Shown here: positions 26,281 through 35,799 of the stretch, piece by piece
Numbering within the stretch: the first letter of the stretch is position 1
How the letters are laid out: each line of letters begins with the position of its first letter
Assembly: GCA_949283935.1 (NCBI GenBank)
Contig: CASDUJ010000040.1
Span: forward strand, 1 to 35,799
Source: an uncultured bacterium
Lineage (GTDB): Bacteria > Cyanobacteriota > Vampirovibrionia > Gastranaerophilales > JAILCC01
Length of the DNA stretch: 35,799 nucleotides
Direction: 5' to 3'
Notes under the pieces: model-generated
What the model was told of the DNA's origin: nothing
Databases searched by the model: none
What the model saw: only the letters and a program-made list of their open reading frames with translations
Translations under genes and position numbers: made by a program

Positions 26281-27555
26281 ATGTTTATAGATAAAGTAAA
26301 AATAAAAGTAATTTCTGGTGCAGGTGGTAATGGCATGGTTGCTTGGCGACGTGAAAAATATGTTGACAAGGGTGGTCCTGCAGGTGGAGATGGAGGTAAA
26401 GGAGGAGATATTTATTTAGTAGCTGATGAAGCTATCTCTACTCTTTTAGACTTTAAATACAAATCCGTTTTTAAGGCAGTTTCTGGTGAAAATGGTAAAA
26501 TAAAAAATCAAATGGGAAAATGCGGAGAAGATTTGTTTATACATGTTCCTTTAGGAACAATAGTTAAAGATTTGAAAAATGGGAAAATTATTGCAGATTT
26601 TACAAAAACCGGACAAAAAGCAATGGTTGCAAAGGGAGGAAGAGGCGGTAGAGGAAATGCAAGATTTTCTACTTCTATTATGAGAGCTCCTCAATTTTGT
26701 GAACCGGGAGAACCTGCAATTGAAAGAGAACTAGAGCTAGAACTTAAATTAATTGCAGACGTTGGGCTTTTAGGTTTGCCTAATGCAGGAAAATCTACTT
26801 TTATAAGTGTAGTAAGTGCTGCGAAACCAAAGATTGCCGATTATCCTTTTACAACTCTTGTTCCAAACTTAGGAGTAGTTAAAAAACCTGATGGAGATGG
26901 TTTTGTTATTGCGGATATTCCAGGATTAATAGAAGGGGCAAGCGAGGGCGTAGGACTTGGTTATGAATTTTTAAGACATGTAGAGCGCACCAGATTTTTA
27001 ATTCATCTTGTTGATTTGACTTTGGAAAATCCAATAGAAAACTATTTGAAAATAAATGAAGAATTGCAAAAATATGGTGGGAGATTGGCTGATATATATC
27101 AAATAGTAGTTTTAAATAAAATTGATGTTGTAAGCGATAAAATTGTTGAACAATACAAAAAAGAATTTCAAAAATATAACAATGACATATTTGCAATTTC
27201 TGCAGTTACTGGTCAAAACATAGATGAATTAATGAATTTTGTTTATAAAAAAGTTGACGAAATTCCTCATCCTGAATTTGAAGTTGAAGTTGACGAAGAT
27301 TTAGAAGCATTAAACAATGATGATAGTGAATATGAAATTTTGAAAGTAGACAAAAATACGTTTCTTGTCAAAGGTGGAAAAGTAGGAAGATTAGCTTCTG
27401 TAACTGATGTAAGAAATACTCGGCAAGTAATAAGACTTCAAAATATTTTAACTAACATGGGAGTTTTTGCTGATCTAAAAGCGAAAGGTGCCCAAGATGG
27501 AGATACTATAATAGTTTCACATATTGAGTTTATTTATTATGAACAAGAAAATTAA
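26281..27555 (+). CDS. obgE: GTPase ObgE/CgtA
   Basis: Ribosome-associated GTPase for 50S assembly. The start at 26281 gives the conserved MFIDKVKIKVISGAGGNG; the longer TTG frame adds non-conserved residues. The glycine-rich Obg fold fills residues 1-158. The G domain follows, with GLPNAGKST (165-173), DIPG (212-215) and NKID (279-282). A C-terminal OCT domain (about 345-424) is present, so the 424-residue protein is complete. No Shine-Dalgarno sequence precedes the ATG; the TATTAT at 26265-26270 would place transcription only a few nt before it. ispE overlaps its 3' end by 17 nt. Confidence 0.97.
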   Translation: MFIDKVKIKVISGAGGNGMVAWRREKYVDKGGPAGGDGGKGGDIYLVADEAISTLLDFKYKSVFKAVSGENGKIKNQMGKCGEDLFIHVPLGTIVKDLKNGKIIADFTKTGQKAMVAKGGRGGRGNARFSTSIMRAPQFCEPGEPAIERELELELKLIADVGLLGLPNAGKSTFISVVSAAKPKIADYPFTTLVPNLGVVKKPDGDGFVIADIPGLIEGASEGVGLGYEFLRHVERTRFLIHLVDLTLENPIENYLKINEELQKYGGRLADIYQIVVLNKIDVVSDKIVEQYKKEFQKYNNDIFAISAVTGQNIDELMNFVYKKVDEIPHPEFEVEVDEDLEALNNDDSEYEILKVDKNTFLVKGGKVGRLASVTDVRNTRQVIRLQNILTNMGVFADLKAKGAQDGDTIIVSHIEFIYYEQEN

Positions 27556-28429
27556 AATTGCTACTCCTGCAAAAATAAATTTGTCTTTAGAAATTTTAGA
27601 TCGTTTTCCGAATGGTTTCCATTCTATTTCTTCTATAATGCAAACAATTTCTTTGTATGATTATTTAACTTTTAATGTTAGCAATTGTATTGGTGAAAAT
27701 AAAATATGTCTAAGCGGAAATTCTTCCAACATTCCTTATAACGAAAAAAATATTGTGTACAAAATTTTGAATTTATACTTGAACAAAATTGAAACAAAAG
27801 GAATTAAAATAGAAGTTATAATAGAAAAATATATTCCTGTAGAAGCTGGATTAGCAGGTGGAAGTACAAATGCAGCAGGTGCTTTATGTGCTATAAACAA
27901 ATTATTTAATGATAAACTTTCTTTACAAGAATTACATGAACTTGCTTCTAAGGTAGGATCTGATTTAAATTTTTGTATTGAAGGTGGAGCTTGTGAAGTA
28001 TCTGCGAGGGGAGAAAATATAGAAGAAAAATTGCCTTTTAGAAATTACAAAATTTTATTAGTTAAGCCAAAAAATATTTCGGTTTCTACTTCAGATTGTT
28101 ACAAAAAGTTTTCTGCTAAATATTTTGAACCAAAAGAAGCTTTCTATTCTCAGAAAATAGCCAATCTTTTCAAAAATTCTACTGAATTTTCTTCTAAAAA
28201 ATTAGCAAAATTTTTATACAATGATTTAGAAAAACCTGCTTTTGAAATGCATCCTCAGTTAAAACAAATAAAAAACAATTTAATTGAGGCAGGATGTACA
28301 GGAGCCCTTATGTCTGGGAGTGGCTCAAGTATATTTGGTATTGTGGATAGTAACATAGATTGTGAATTAAATATTGATTCAGAAATTTTTTGTCTTGATG
28401 CAACTAGTGATGGTGTGAAATTTTTGTGA
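27539..28429 (+). CDS. ispE: 4-diphosphocytidyl-2-C-methyl-D-erythritol kinase
   Basis: GHMP-family kinase of the MEP pathway for isopentenyl diphosphate, the source of precursors for UppS. The 296-residue protein begins MNKKIKIATPAKINLSLEIL, has the ATP-binding PVEAGLAGGSTNAAG (101-115), and the C-terminal SGSGSSIFG. The ATG at 27539 was chosen over a TTG at 27524; it overlaps the obgE end, suggesting coupled translation. Confidence 0.95.
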   Translation: MNKKIKIATPAKINLSLEILDRFPNGFHSISSIMQTISLYDYLTFNVSNCIGENKICLSGNSSNIPYNEKNIVYKILNLYLNKIETKGIKIEVIIEKYIPVEAGLAGGSTNAAGALCAINKLFNDKLSLQELHELASKVGSDLNFCIEGGACEVSARGENIEEKLPFRNYKILLVKPKNISVSTSDCYKKFSAKYFEPKEAFYSQKIANLFKNSTEFSSKKLAKFLYNDLEKPAFEMHPQLKQIKNNLIEAGCTGALMSGSGSSIFGIVDSNIDCELNIDSEIFCLDATSDGVKFL

Positions 28430-28445
28430 AATATTCAAACAAAAT

Positions 28446-28484
28446 TTTTACATAAAAAGTGTTATGTAAAATTTTATACATAAC
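28446..28484 (+). promoter_or_regulatory. Interlocked inverted repeats with an NtcA-type site upstream of glnA
   Basis: TTTTACATAA (28446-28455) and TTATGTAAAA (28462-28471) are a perfect 10-bp inverted pair. Overlapping them, GTTATGTA (28461-28468) and TACATAAC (28477-28484) form a perfect 8-bp palindrome whose core is GTA-N8-TAC, the consensus of the cyanobacterial nitrogen regulator NtcA. It lies 62 nt before the glnA ATG. A clear -10 at the usual distance is not obvious. Confidence 0.55.
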
Positions 28485-28545
28485 TTTGACTTAATTGGCA
28501 AATTTTTTGTTTAATTTTGGTGTTACAAGTCAAAAAGGAGCGGGC

Positions 28546-29901
28546 ATGAAATTTATTCCCCAGCATAATGTTGAGCTAACTGACAGCGAAATTATTCAAA
28601 TAATTAAAGATAGCAATGTCAAACTCGTAAAATTACAATTTGTTGATTTAAATGGGCATGTTAAAAATTTAGCGGTACCATCGGGGCAAATTGACAAAAT
28701 TTTGAATAATGAAATGATGTTGGATGGTTCTTCCATCAAAGGTTTTAGAAACATAGAAACTTCTGATATGTATTTTTATCCGGATAGAAAAACTTTTTCT
28801 TTAATTCCATGGAGATCTAAAGAAAATAGTAATATAGCTCGTTTAATTTGTGATATTCATGATGCAGACGGAACTCCTTTTGAAGGTTGTCCTAGGGCAA
28901 ATTTGAAGAGAGTTTTAGCTGAAGCTAAAGAAATGGGTTTTGAAATGAATGTTGGGCCAGAAGCTGAATTTTTCTTATTTAAAAAAGATGAAAATGGTGC
29001 TCCAACAACTATTACAAATGATACAGCAGATTATTATGATGCAGGGCCTGATGATAAAGGTCAAGAAGTAAGGGCTAAAATTGTTTATGCACTTCAAAAT
29101 ATGGGATTTGAAATTGAGGCAAGTCATCATGAAGCAGCTCGTGGTCAACATGAAATAGGTTTTAAATATGCTGATGCTTTGACAACTGCGGATAATGTAG
29201 CAACTTTTAGATTTGCTGTAAAATCTATTGCTGAAAAAAATGGCTTACATGCAACATTTATGCCAAAACCTATTTATGGAATAAACGGATCAGGGATGCA
29301 TTGTAATATTTCTCTTTTTAAAGATGGAAAAAATGCTTTTCTTGATGAAACAAAGGAGCATCAATTAAGTGACATTGCTATGTATGCTATAGGTGGTTTA
29401 CTTAAGCATATACGTTCAATTACGGCTATTGCAAATCCTACTGTAAATAGTTACAAACGCTTAGTTCCCGGCTATGAAGCTCCTGTTTATCTCGCTTGGT
29501 CTTTGGCTAACAGAAGTGCATTGGTAAGAGTTCCCGCAAAACGTGGCAATGCAACCAGAATTGAATTGCGTTCTCCAGATCCTTCTTGTAATCCATATTT
29601 AACTTTTGCTGCAATTTTGACAGCAGTTTTAGATGGAGTAAAGAAAAAGACATTACCTCCTGAAGCAGTTGATAGTAATATTTACAAGTTATCAGGCAAA
29701 GAAAGAAAACGCTATAAAATAAATTCGCTTCCTGGTAGTTTAAATGAAGCTTTGGATCTTATGGAACGTAGTACCATTGCAAGAGCTGCTCTTGGCAATC
29801 ATATATTTAGTGAGTTTTTGACTGCAAAGCGTTTAGAATGGGATTCATTTAGAACATATGTTTCTTCTTGGGAAATTAACAGATATTTAGGAAGATATTA
29901 A
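28546..29901 (+). CDS. glnA: Glutamine synthetase, type I (GSI-alpha-like)
   Basis: Makes glutamine from glutamate, ammonia and ATP; central to nitrogen assimilation. The ATG at 28546 has AGGAG 6 nt upstream, so the TTG at 28495 is rejected; the protein is then 451 residues, near the GSI-alpha length. Motifs include LDGSSIKGF, VGPEAEFFLF, EASHHEAARGQHEI, GSGMHCNISL and RSPDPSCNPYL. The region NIYKLSGKERKRYKINSLPG resembles the Bacillus-type enzyme, and the adenylylation Tyr motif of GSI-beta (NLYDLP) is not present, so covalent control is unlikely. Transcriptional control may act through the palindromes upstream. Confidence 0.96.
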   Translation: MKFIPQHNVELTDSEIIQIIKDSNVKLVKLQFVDLNGHVKNLAVPSGQIDKILNNEMMLDGSSIKGFRNIETSDMYFYPDRKTFSLIPWRSKENSNIARLICDIHDADGTPFEGCPRANLKRVLAEAKEMGFEMNVGPEAEFFLFKKDENGAPTTITNDTADYYDAGPDDKGQEVRAKIVYALQNMGFEIEASHHEAARGQHEIGFKYADALTTADNVATFRFAVKSIAEKNGLHATFMPKPIYGINGSGMHCNISLFKDGKNAFLDETKEHQLSDIAMYAIGGLLKHIRSITAIANPTVNSYKRLVPGYEAPVYLAWSLANRSALVRVPAKRGNATRIELRSPDPSCNPYLTFAAILTAVLDGVKKKTLPPEAVDSNIYKLSGKERKRYKINSLPGSLNEALDLMERSTIARAALGNHIFSEFLTAKRLEWDSFRTYVSSWEINRYLGRY

Positions 29902-30025
29902 AATTTAATTTTTAGTTCTGTAGAAATTTAGGTTTTTAGCATATAAAGTTTAAAAATATTTTAGGTAATTTTAGATTTTTTATGTTATGATGTTCTTCGT
30001 AAAATTGCTAGAAGGAACGCATAAA

Positions 30026-31108
30026 ATGGAAGAAATGCTTGAAAAAATACTAAGCATTGAAAAATCATACAATGAACTTGGAGAAAAATTATCAGATCCT
30101 GTAATTATTCAGGATTACAAAGAATTTACAAAACTTTCCAAACTTCGTAAATCAATGGAAGAAACAGTAGAGTTATACAAAAAATGGAAAGAAGCTTCTG
30201 ACACTTATCATGATTCTATTCAAATGTTAAAAGGAGAACATGATCCTGAAATGAAGGCATTTTTAGATGCAGAAGCTCAATCTGCCAAAGAAAAAATGGA
30301 TAAATATAGTGAAGAAATGAAAGTTTTGTTACTTCCTCGAGATCCAATGGACGACAAAGATATTATGTTAGAAATTCGTGGTTCTGCAGGAGGAGATGAA
30401 GCAAATATTTTTGCTGGAGATTTGATGAGAATGTATTTAAGATATGCGGAAAAACAAGGCTGGAAGACGCAAGTTTTAAGTATAAATGAATGTGACGTAG
30501 GAGGCATTAGTGAAGTTGTCATTTCTATTCAAGGTGATAATGTATACAGTAAATTAAAATATGAATCTGGTGTACACAGAGTTCAAAGGGTGCCGCAAAC
30601 AGAATCACAAGGGCGCATACATACAAGTACAGCTACGGTAGCAGTTATGCCTGAAGTAGAAGATGTGGAAATTGACATTAATCCGGCAGATTTGGAAATT
30701 TCGACAGCTAGGAGTGGTGGAGCAGGCGGGCAAAATGTTAATAAAGTGGAAACAGCAGTAAGAATAGTTCATAAACCTTCGGGAATTATGGTTTTTTGTA
30801 CAGAAGAAAGAAGTCAGCTTCAAAACAAAGAAAGAGCAATGCAAATTTTGAAAGCGAAACTTTATGATATAGAAGTTCAAAAACAAATGCAAGAAATTAC
30901 TGATTTAAGACGTTCCCAAGTTGGTTCTGGAGATAGGAGCGAAAGAATCAGGACATATAATTTTCCTCAAGGTAGATTGACTGATCACCGAATTGGGCAA
31001 AATCTTAATGTCTGGACGGTTATAGAAGGAGAACTAGATGAATTAATCGGCTTGTTGATTAACTATGACCAACAAAAGAAGTTAGAATTGTTAGCAAAGA
31101 ATGCTTAA
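30026..31108 (+). CDS. prfA: Peptide chain release factor 1
   Basis: Reads UAA and UAG stop codons. The start at 30026 has AAGGA 9 nt upstream and gives 360 residues, the usual RF1 length; the ATG at 29987 lacks a good site. The RF1-type tripeptide PQT (190-192, equivalent to PAT/PxT) and the catalytic GGQ (234-236) are present, along with [17 protein letters not shown] and [20 protein letters not shown]. The next gene follows after 11 nt. Confidence 0.96.
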   Translation: MEEMLEKILSIEKSYNELGEKLSDPVIIQDYKEFTKLSKLRKSMEETVELYKKWKEASDTYHDSIQMLKGEHDPEMKAFLDAEAQSAKEKMDKYSEEMKVLLLPRDPMDDKDIMLEIRGSAGGDEANIFAGDLMRMYLRYAEKQGWKTQVLSINECDVGGISEVVISIQGDNVYSKLKYESGVHRVQRVPQTESQGRIHTSTATVAVMPEVEDVEIDINPADLEISTARSGGAGGQNVNKVETAVRIVHKPSGIMVFCTEERSQLQNKERAMQILKAKLYDIEVQKQMQEITDLRRSQVGSGDRSERIRTYNFPQGRLTDHRIGQNLNVWTVIEGELDELIGLLINYDQQKKLELLAKNA

Positions 31109-31119
31109 GGAGAATTTTC

Positions 31120-31308
31120 ATGGACAAAATTACCATACGCTCTGACAGAGATACTGATTATACATTTTCTTATAATGGAGAAGATGTTGTATTACCTGCA
31201 AGACAAGTATTAAGTATAGCTGGGGGATTACAGAATGTTGTTTTGCCAACCACTGTTATGAAAATTATGAACAATCTTATTGTAATAAAAGACAAAAACG
31301 GTTTATAA
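31120..31308 (+). CDS. Small conserved-looking hypothetical protein, 62 residues
   Basis: AAGGAG lies 7 nt before the ATG, and the gene is tightly placed 11 nt after prfA and 33 nt before the phosphorylase gene, all on one strand, so it is probably translated. The protein is soluble and beta-rich: MDKITIRSDRDTDYTFSYNG, then EDVVLPARQVLSIAGGL and a short helix, then strands. No Cys, no membrane segment. I do not recognise the family. Confidence 0.6.
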   Translation: MDKITIRSDRDTDYTFSYNGEDVVLPARQVLSIAGGLQNVVLPTTVMKIMNNLIVIKDKNGL

Positions 31309-31341
31309 TAATAGAATAATTTACCAAAACGAGAGTCAATT

Positions 31342-32646
31342 ATGCGAGCTGTTGATATAATATCAAATAAAAAAAATGGAAAAGTTCACAGTCGAGAAGA
31401 GCTTGAGTTTTGGATTAATGGAATTGTATCTAATAAAATTCCTGATTATCAAATTACTGCTTGGCTTATGGCAGTTTGTTTGAATGGAATGAATTTTGAC
31501 GAAACTGCTATTTTGACTGAACTCATAGCCAAAACAGGGACAATGTTAGATTTAAGTTCAATAGATGATTTTATATTAGACAAACACTCAACAGGTGGAG
31601 TTGGCGACAAAATTACTTTGATATTAATTCCTTTAATGGCAGCTTGTGGAGGAAAGATTGCAAAACTTTCAGGAAGAGGATTAGGTCACACAGGTGGAAC
31701 AATTGACAAATTAGAATCAATAAAAGGATTTAATACTGGTTTAGAAACAAAAGAATTTATAGAGCAAGTAAAGAAAATAGGTTGTGCTATTGCTTCACAA
31801 ACAAATGATTTGGCATATGCGGATAAAAAATTTTATGAGTTGCGAGATGTAACTGCAACAGTAGATTGTTTACCTTTAATAGCATCTAGCGTAGTGTCAA
31901 AAAAGATTGCTTCAGGTGCGAACATTATAGTTTTGGATGTAAAATGTGGCGATGGAGCAATTGTTAAAACAAAAGATCAAGCTGAAAGACTTTCTAAATT
32001 AATGGTCGAAGTAGCAAAAAGATTAAATAGATCTATTACAGCAGTTATTTCTTCTATGGATGAACCTTTAGGGTATAATGTTGGAAATGCACTTGAAGTT
32101 ATTGAATCGATAGAAGTTTTAAAAGGCCAGGGAGCAAAAGACCTTGTTGATTTAACTTTTGAACTTGGTTCTATACTTCTCACAAAGGCAAAAATTGCTT
32201 CATCCAAAGCTCAAGCTATAGAAATAATGGAACAGGCAATAAAAAATGGTAGTGCATTAAATAAATTCAGGGAACTAATAAATATTCAAAAAGGTTGTTC
32301 AGAATGTATAGACGACTATAGTCTTTTACCAAAAGCTTCCATAATAGAACCATTGTATGCTTCTAAAACAGGATATGTTCAAAAAATTAAAACACTAGAA
32401 CTAGCTAATGCTTGTAAAATTTTAGGAGCTGGTCGGGAGCGAAAAACAGATTCCATAGATTATTCCGTAGGCGTAGTTTTGAACAAAAAGGTAGGAGACA
32501 AAATAGAAATAGGTGAAAAACTTTTAGACATTCATTCAAATTCTGTAGAAAAACTCCAAGAAGCTAAAAATATTTTAAAGGAAGCTTTTGTAATTACAAA
32601 TGAAAAAACATTGCCTGAACCTTTGGTATATAAAATTATTGATTAA
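31342..32646 (+). CDS. Pyrimidine-nucleoside (thymidine/uridine) phosphorylase
   Basis: Splits thymidine or uridine with phosphate for salvage. The 434-residue protein has the family's order: KHSTGGVGDKITLILIPL, then the family signature SGRGLGHTGGTIDKLE, then VTATVDCLPLIASSVVSKKI, which contacts the base, and a C-terminal domain with GYVQKIKTLELANACKILGAG. Length agrees with the single-domain bacterial enzymes (DeoA or Pdp). The two specificities cannot be told apart from sequence here, so no symbol is given. Confidence 0.93.
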   Translation: MRAVDIISNKKNGKVHSREELEFWINGIVSNKIPDYQITAWLMAVCLNGMNFDETAILTELIAKTGTMLDLSSIDDFILDKHSTGGVGDKITLILIPLMAACGGKIAKLSGRGLGHTGGTIDKLESIKGFNTGLETKEFIEQVKKIGCAIASQTNDLAYADKKFYELRDVTATVDCLPLIASSVVSKKIASGANIIVLDVKCGDGAIVKTKDQAERLSKLMVEVAKRLNRSITAVISSMDEPLGYNVGNALEVIESIEVLKGQGAKDLVDLTFELGSILLTKAKIASSKAQAIEIMEQAIKNGSALNKFRELINIQKGCSECIDDYSLLPKASIIEPLYASKTGYVQKIKTLELANACKILGAGRERKTDSIDYSVGVVLNKKVGDKIEIGEKLLDIHSNSVEKLQEAKNILKEAFVITNEKTLPEPLVYKIID

Positions 32647-32655
32647 GGTAATAAA

Positions 32656-33270
32656 ATGTTGGAAATAATAAATGAGAAAATAAACGAGCAGGAAAAAATT
32701 AAAATTTTACAGAATTTGCAAGAAGTATGTTCTCAATGTACAAATTGTGAACTAAGCAAAACTAGAAGCAATGTTGTTTTTTCTGATGGAAATCCTATAG
32801 CAAAAATTATGCTTATAGGTGAAGCACCGGGGCAAAACGAAGATATTAGAGGTGTTCCTTTTGTTGGAAGAGCTGGTCAACTTTTGGACAAATTTCTTGA
32901 AGAAGCAGGAATTTTAAGAAAAAAAGATTTGTACATATGCAATACAGTAAAATGCAGACCTCCTGAAAATCGCATTCCTACCCAAGCAGAAAAAGCTGCT
33001 TGTAAGGTTTATCTAGATTCACAAATTTCTATTGTTAGGCCATTAGTAATTTTACTTTGTGGAATGACCGCAGTTAATTCAATGATAGAAACAAAATTAG
33101 CTATATCCAAAATTAGAGGGCAATGGTTTAACGGTCCTTTTGATTCTAAAATGATGCCAATATTTCATCCTTCATATCTTTTACGCAATCATTCGAATGA
33201 AGAAGGTTCTCCAAGATATTTTATGCAAAAAGATTTAGAAAAAGTTGTTCAATACATAAAAACGTGTTAA
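32656..33270 (+). CDS. Uracil-DNA glycosylase, family 4 (Fe-S)
   Basis: Removes uracil from DNA. The 204-residue protein has motif 1 GEAPGQNED (55-63) and motif 2 HPSYLLR (171-177), plus Cys28, Cys31, Cys100 and Cys116 with the 2-x-69-x-16 spacing that binds the [4Fe-4S] cluster in this family. The middle PFVGRAGQLLDKFLEEAGI is also typical. It follows the phosphorylase gene by 9 nt and ends the transcription unit, before a 193-nt gap that holds the groES promoter region. Confidence 0.94.
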   Translation: MLEIINEKINEQEKIKILQNLQEVCSQCTNCELSKTRSNVVFSDGNPIAKIMLIGEAPGQNEDIRGVPFVGRAGQLLDKFLEEAGILRKKDLYICNTVKCRPPENRIPTQAEKAACKVYLDSQISIVRPLVILLCGMTAVNSMIETKLAISKIRGQWFNGPFDSKMMPIFHPSYLLRNHSNEEGSPRYFMQKDLEKVVQYIKTC

Positions 33271-33430
33271 TACACAACAAAAAGATAAACTTTATGCGAA
33301 AAATTTTTGTGTTTATATAAATAATTTTGCGAATAAATTTTAAATATTAATTAAAACATTAATTTTTTATTAATAAAAAGCAGGATTTAAAATTTCTGTT
33401 ATACATTAAAATAGAAGAGTAGGATAAATG

Positions 33431-33444
33431 CAAGATTAATCTTG
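33431..33444. repeat. 14-bp perfect palindrome in the groES leader
   Basis: CAAGATTAATCTTG reads the same on both strands. It lies 20 nt before the groES ATG, after the TATACAT at about 33400-33406 that may be the -10 box. The gap (33271-33463) contains no CIRCE element (TTAGCACTC-N9-GAGTGCTAA), so this palindrome is the only candidate operator visible. Confidence 0.55.
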
Positions 33445-33463
33445 TAAGAAGAAGGAGAAAAAT

Positions 33464-33760
33464 ATGTCTGAAGTTAAAATAAGACCTTTGGCTGACAAGC
33501 TTTTAATTAAAATTATTGATGATACTCAACAAACACAAGGTGGAATTTTTATTCCTGATAGTGCAAAAGAAAAACCACAAAAAGGTGAAGTTATTGCTGC
33601 TGGTCCTGGAGCAATGAACAAAGAAGGTAAAAGAGAAGAAATGGAAGTTAAAGTTGGCGACAAAGTTCTTTTTGCTAAATATGCTGGAACAGATATTAAG
33701 TTAGAAAGACAAGAAATGAAAATTTTAAGCGAAAAAGATATTTTGGCTATTATTGAATAA
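33464..33760 (+). CDS. groES: Co-chaperonin GroES
   Basis: Lid of the GroEL cage. The 98-residue protein shows the standard N-terminus KIRPLADKLLIKIIDDTQQT with the mobile loop GGIFIPDSAKEKPQKGEVIA, then KVGDKVLFAKYAGTDIKL. AAGGAG lies 7 nt before the ATG. First gene of a two-gene operon; groEL follows after 18 nt. Confidence 0.98.
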   Translation: MSEVKIRPLADKLLIKIIDDTQQTQGGIFIPDSAKEKPQKGEVIAAGPGAMNKEGKREEMEVKVGDKVLFAKYAGTDIKLERQEMKILSEKDILAIIE

Positions 33761-33775
33761 TAAAAGGAGAATTAG

Positions 33776-35428
<1,653 letters not shown>

Positions 35429-35445
35429 TTTTTATCGCTTTTAGT

Positions 35446-35478
35446 AAAAACGGCAGAAGATTTTTTCTGCCGTTTTTT
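35446..35478. terminator. Bidirectional terminator between groEL and the LuxR-type gene
   Basis: AAAAACGGCAGAA (35446-35458), loop GATTTT, TTCTGCCGTTTTT (35465-35477): 13-bp stem with a GC core and A/T flanks. It stops groESL rightward and, on the other strand, the LuxR-type gene whose stop is 4 nt away. Confidence 0.92.
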
Positions 35479-35481
35479 ATT

Positions 35482-35724
35482 TTAAATTTTTATTATATTT
35501 GTTTTAATTGCTTTAACTACTGCACCTACTCGATCATGAACTTCTAATTTTGTAAAAATATTTCCTACGTGTGCTTTTGCAGTGTGAACACTCATGATTA
35601 ATTTGTCAGCAATTTCTGCATTACTTTTGCTTTGTACCATTAGTTTTAATACTTCGACTTCTCGTTCTGTTAAAGAAGAAGTTTCTTCTTTTATTGTGTT
35701 GATTTTCTTGTAGATATTAACCAT
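35482..35724 (-). CDS. Stand-alone LuxR/GerE-type HTH transcription regulator
   Basis: An 80-residue protein consisting almost entirely of the LuxR-type helix-turn-helix: SLTEREVEVLKLMVQSKSNA, then EIADKLIMSVHTAKAHVGNI and the C-terminal FTKLEVHDRVGAVVKAIK. No receiver or sensor domain is attached, unlike most NarL/LuxR regulators; GGAG 6 nt before the ATG supports the short form. It could be a GerE-like stand-alone regulator. The 5' part of the gene (35659-35705) is repeated inverted at the window end, so its upstream region is unreliable. Confidence 0.85.
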   Translation of the reverse strand: MVNIYKKINTIKEETSSLTEREVEVLKLMVQSKSNAEIADKLIMSVHTAKAHVGNIFTKLEVHDRVGAVVKAIKTNIIKI

Positions 35725-35799
35725 TTCGGCTCCAGAATAAAATATTACTTATAAATCAACACAATAAAAGAAGAAACTTCTTCTTTAACAGAACGAGAA
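35659..35799. repeat. Perfect 47-nt inverted repeat at the window end
   Basis: 35753-35799 is the exact reverse complement of 35659-35705, with a 47-nt spacer. The right arm would encode part of the same LuxR-type protein (EETSSLTERE) on the plus strand but is preceded in frame by a TAA and has no start. The window stops inside the repeat. A fold-back chimera or contig-end artefact is the simplest explanation. Confidence 0.9.

Noticed and set aside
30277-30892. Minus-strand frames inside prfA and similar antisense frames elsewhere
   Set aside because: They are opposite well-conserved proteins, lack ribosome binding sites and have low-complexity translations.
33271-33463. CIRCE/HrcA operator before groES
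   Set aside because: The motif TTAGCACTC-N9-GAGTGCTAA was looked for and is not present; only the CAAGATTAATCTTG palindrome was found.
35753-35799. A second LuxR-type gene starting at the window end
   Set aside because: The copied frame is preceded by an in-frame TAA and has no start; it is an exact inverted copy of the first gene's 5' part.

Overview
This is an AT-rich window (roughly 30% GC by eye) with dense, short-spaced genes. The best reading is a non-photosynthetic relative of Cyanobacteria (Melainabacteria/Vampirovibrionia, perhaps Gastranaerophilales). The main reason is the ATP synthase operon: a, c, b', b, delta, alpha, gamma, with two different b-type subunits and no beta/epsilon after gamma, which is the cyanobacterial atp1 layout. 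The gamma subunit resembles cyanobacterial gamma but lacks the regulatory insertion of photosynthetic forms. Flagellar-type export genes, an LptF/G permease, the MEP pathway and a type IV prepilin-like protein fit a diderm, possibly motile, heterotroph. The lineage is inferred from gene content only.

Layout. 1-910 (-): truncated type IV pilin-like protein. 911-1479: gene-free, with a probable small RNA ending in a strong terminator, then the atp promoter. 1480-6541 (+): atp operon, followed by a CxxCxxCC (YkgJ-type) protein. 7133-10948 (-): export-apparatus operon in transcription order two-SpoA protein, fliO, fliP, extended fliQ, a secreted protein resembling a secretin/CpaC N-domain, fliR. 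11086-13212 (-): pyrH-frr-cdsA. 13341-14752: an acetyltransferase and a convergent zinc-ribbon protein. 14928-18433 (-): secG, a SpoIID-like protein and murJ. 18552-19888 (+): uppS-rdgB. 19885-20984 (-): three small unknown proteins. 21129-23300 (-): sigma factor, def, fmt. 23507-24492: LysM protein, tRNA-Lys and STAS protein. 24579-25757 (-): LptF/G. 25839-28429 (+): trxA, then obgE-ispE. 28546-33270 (+): glnA, prfA, a small unknown protein, pyrimidine-nucleoside phosphorylase and a family 4 uracil-DNA glycosylase. 33464-35428 (+): groES-groEL. 35482-35724 (-): a stand-alone LuxR-type HTH protein. The window ends in a perfect 47-nt inverted copy of part of that last gene, probably a fold-back assembly artefact.

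Most genes are housekeeping: energy (atp), envelope (cdsA, murJ, uppS, secG, lptF/G), translation (frr, def, fmt, prfA, tRNA-Lys), nucleotide hygiene (rdgB, udg, phosphorylase) and folding (groESL, trxA). The parts most worth a second look are the export operon with its unusual components, the NtcA-type site and interlocked inverted repeats before glnA, the structured RNA before the atp operon, a Cys-rich loop in GroEL, and several palindromes at promoters. Several starts were moved downstream from the longest reading frame, where a TTG start would need long overlaps and an ATG with a Shine-Dalgarno sequence lies inside.
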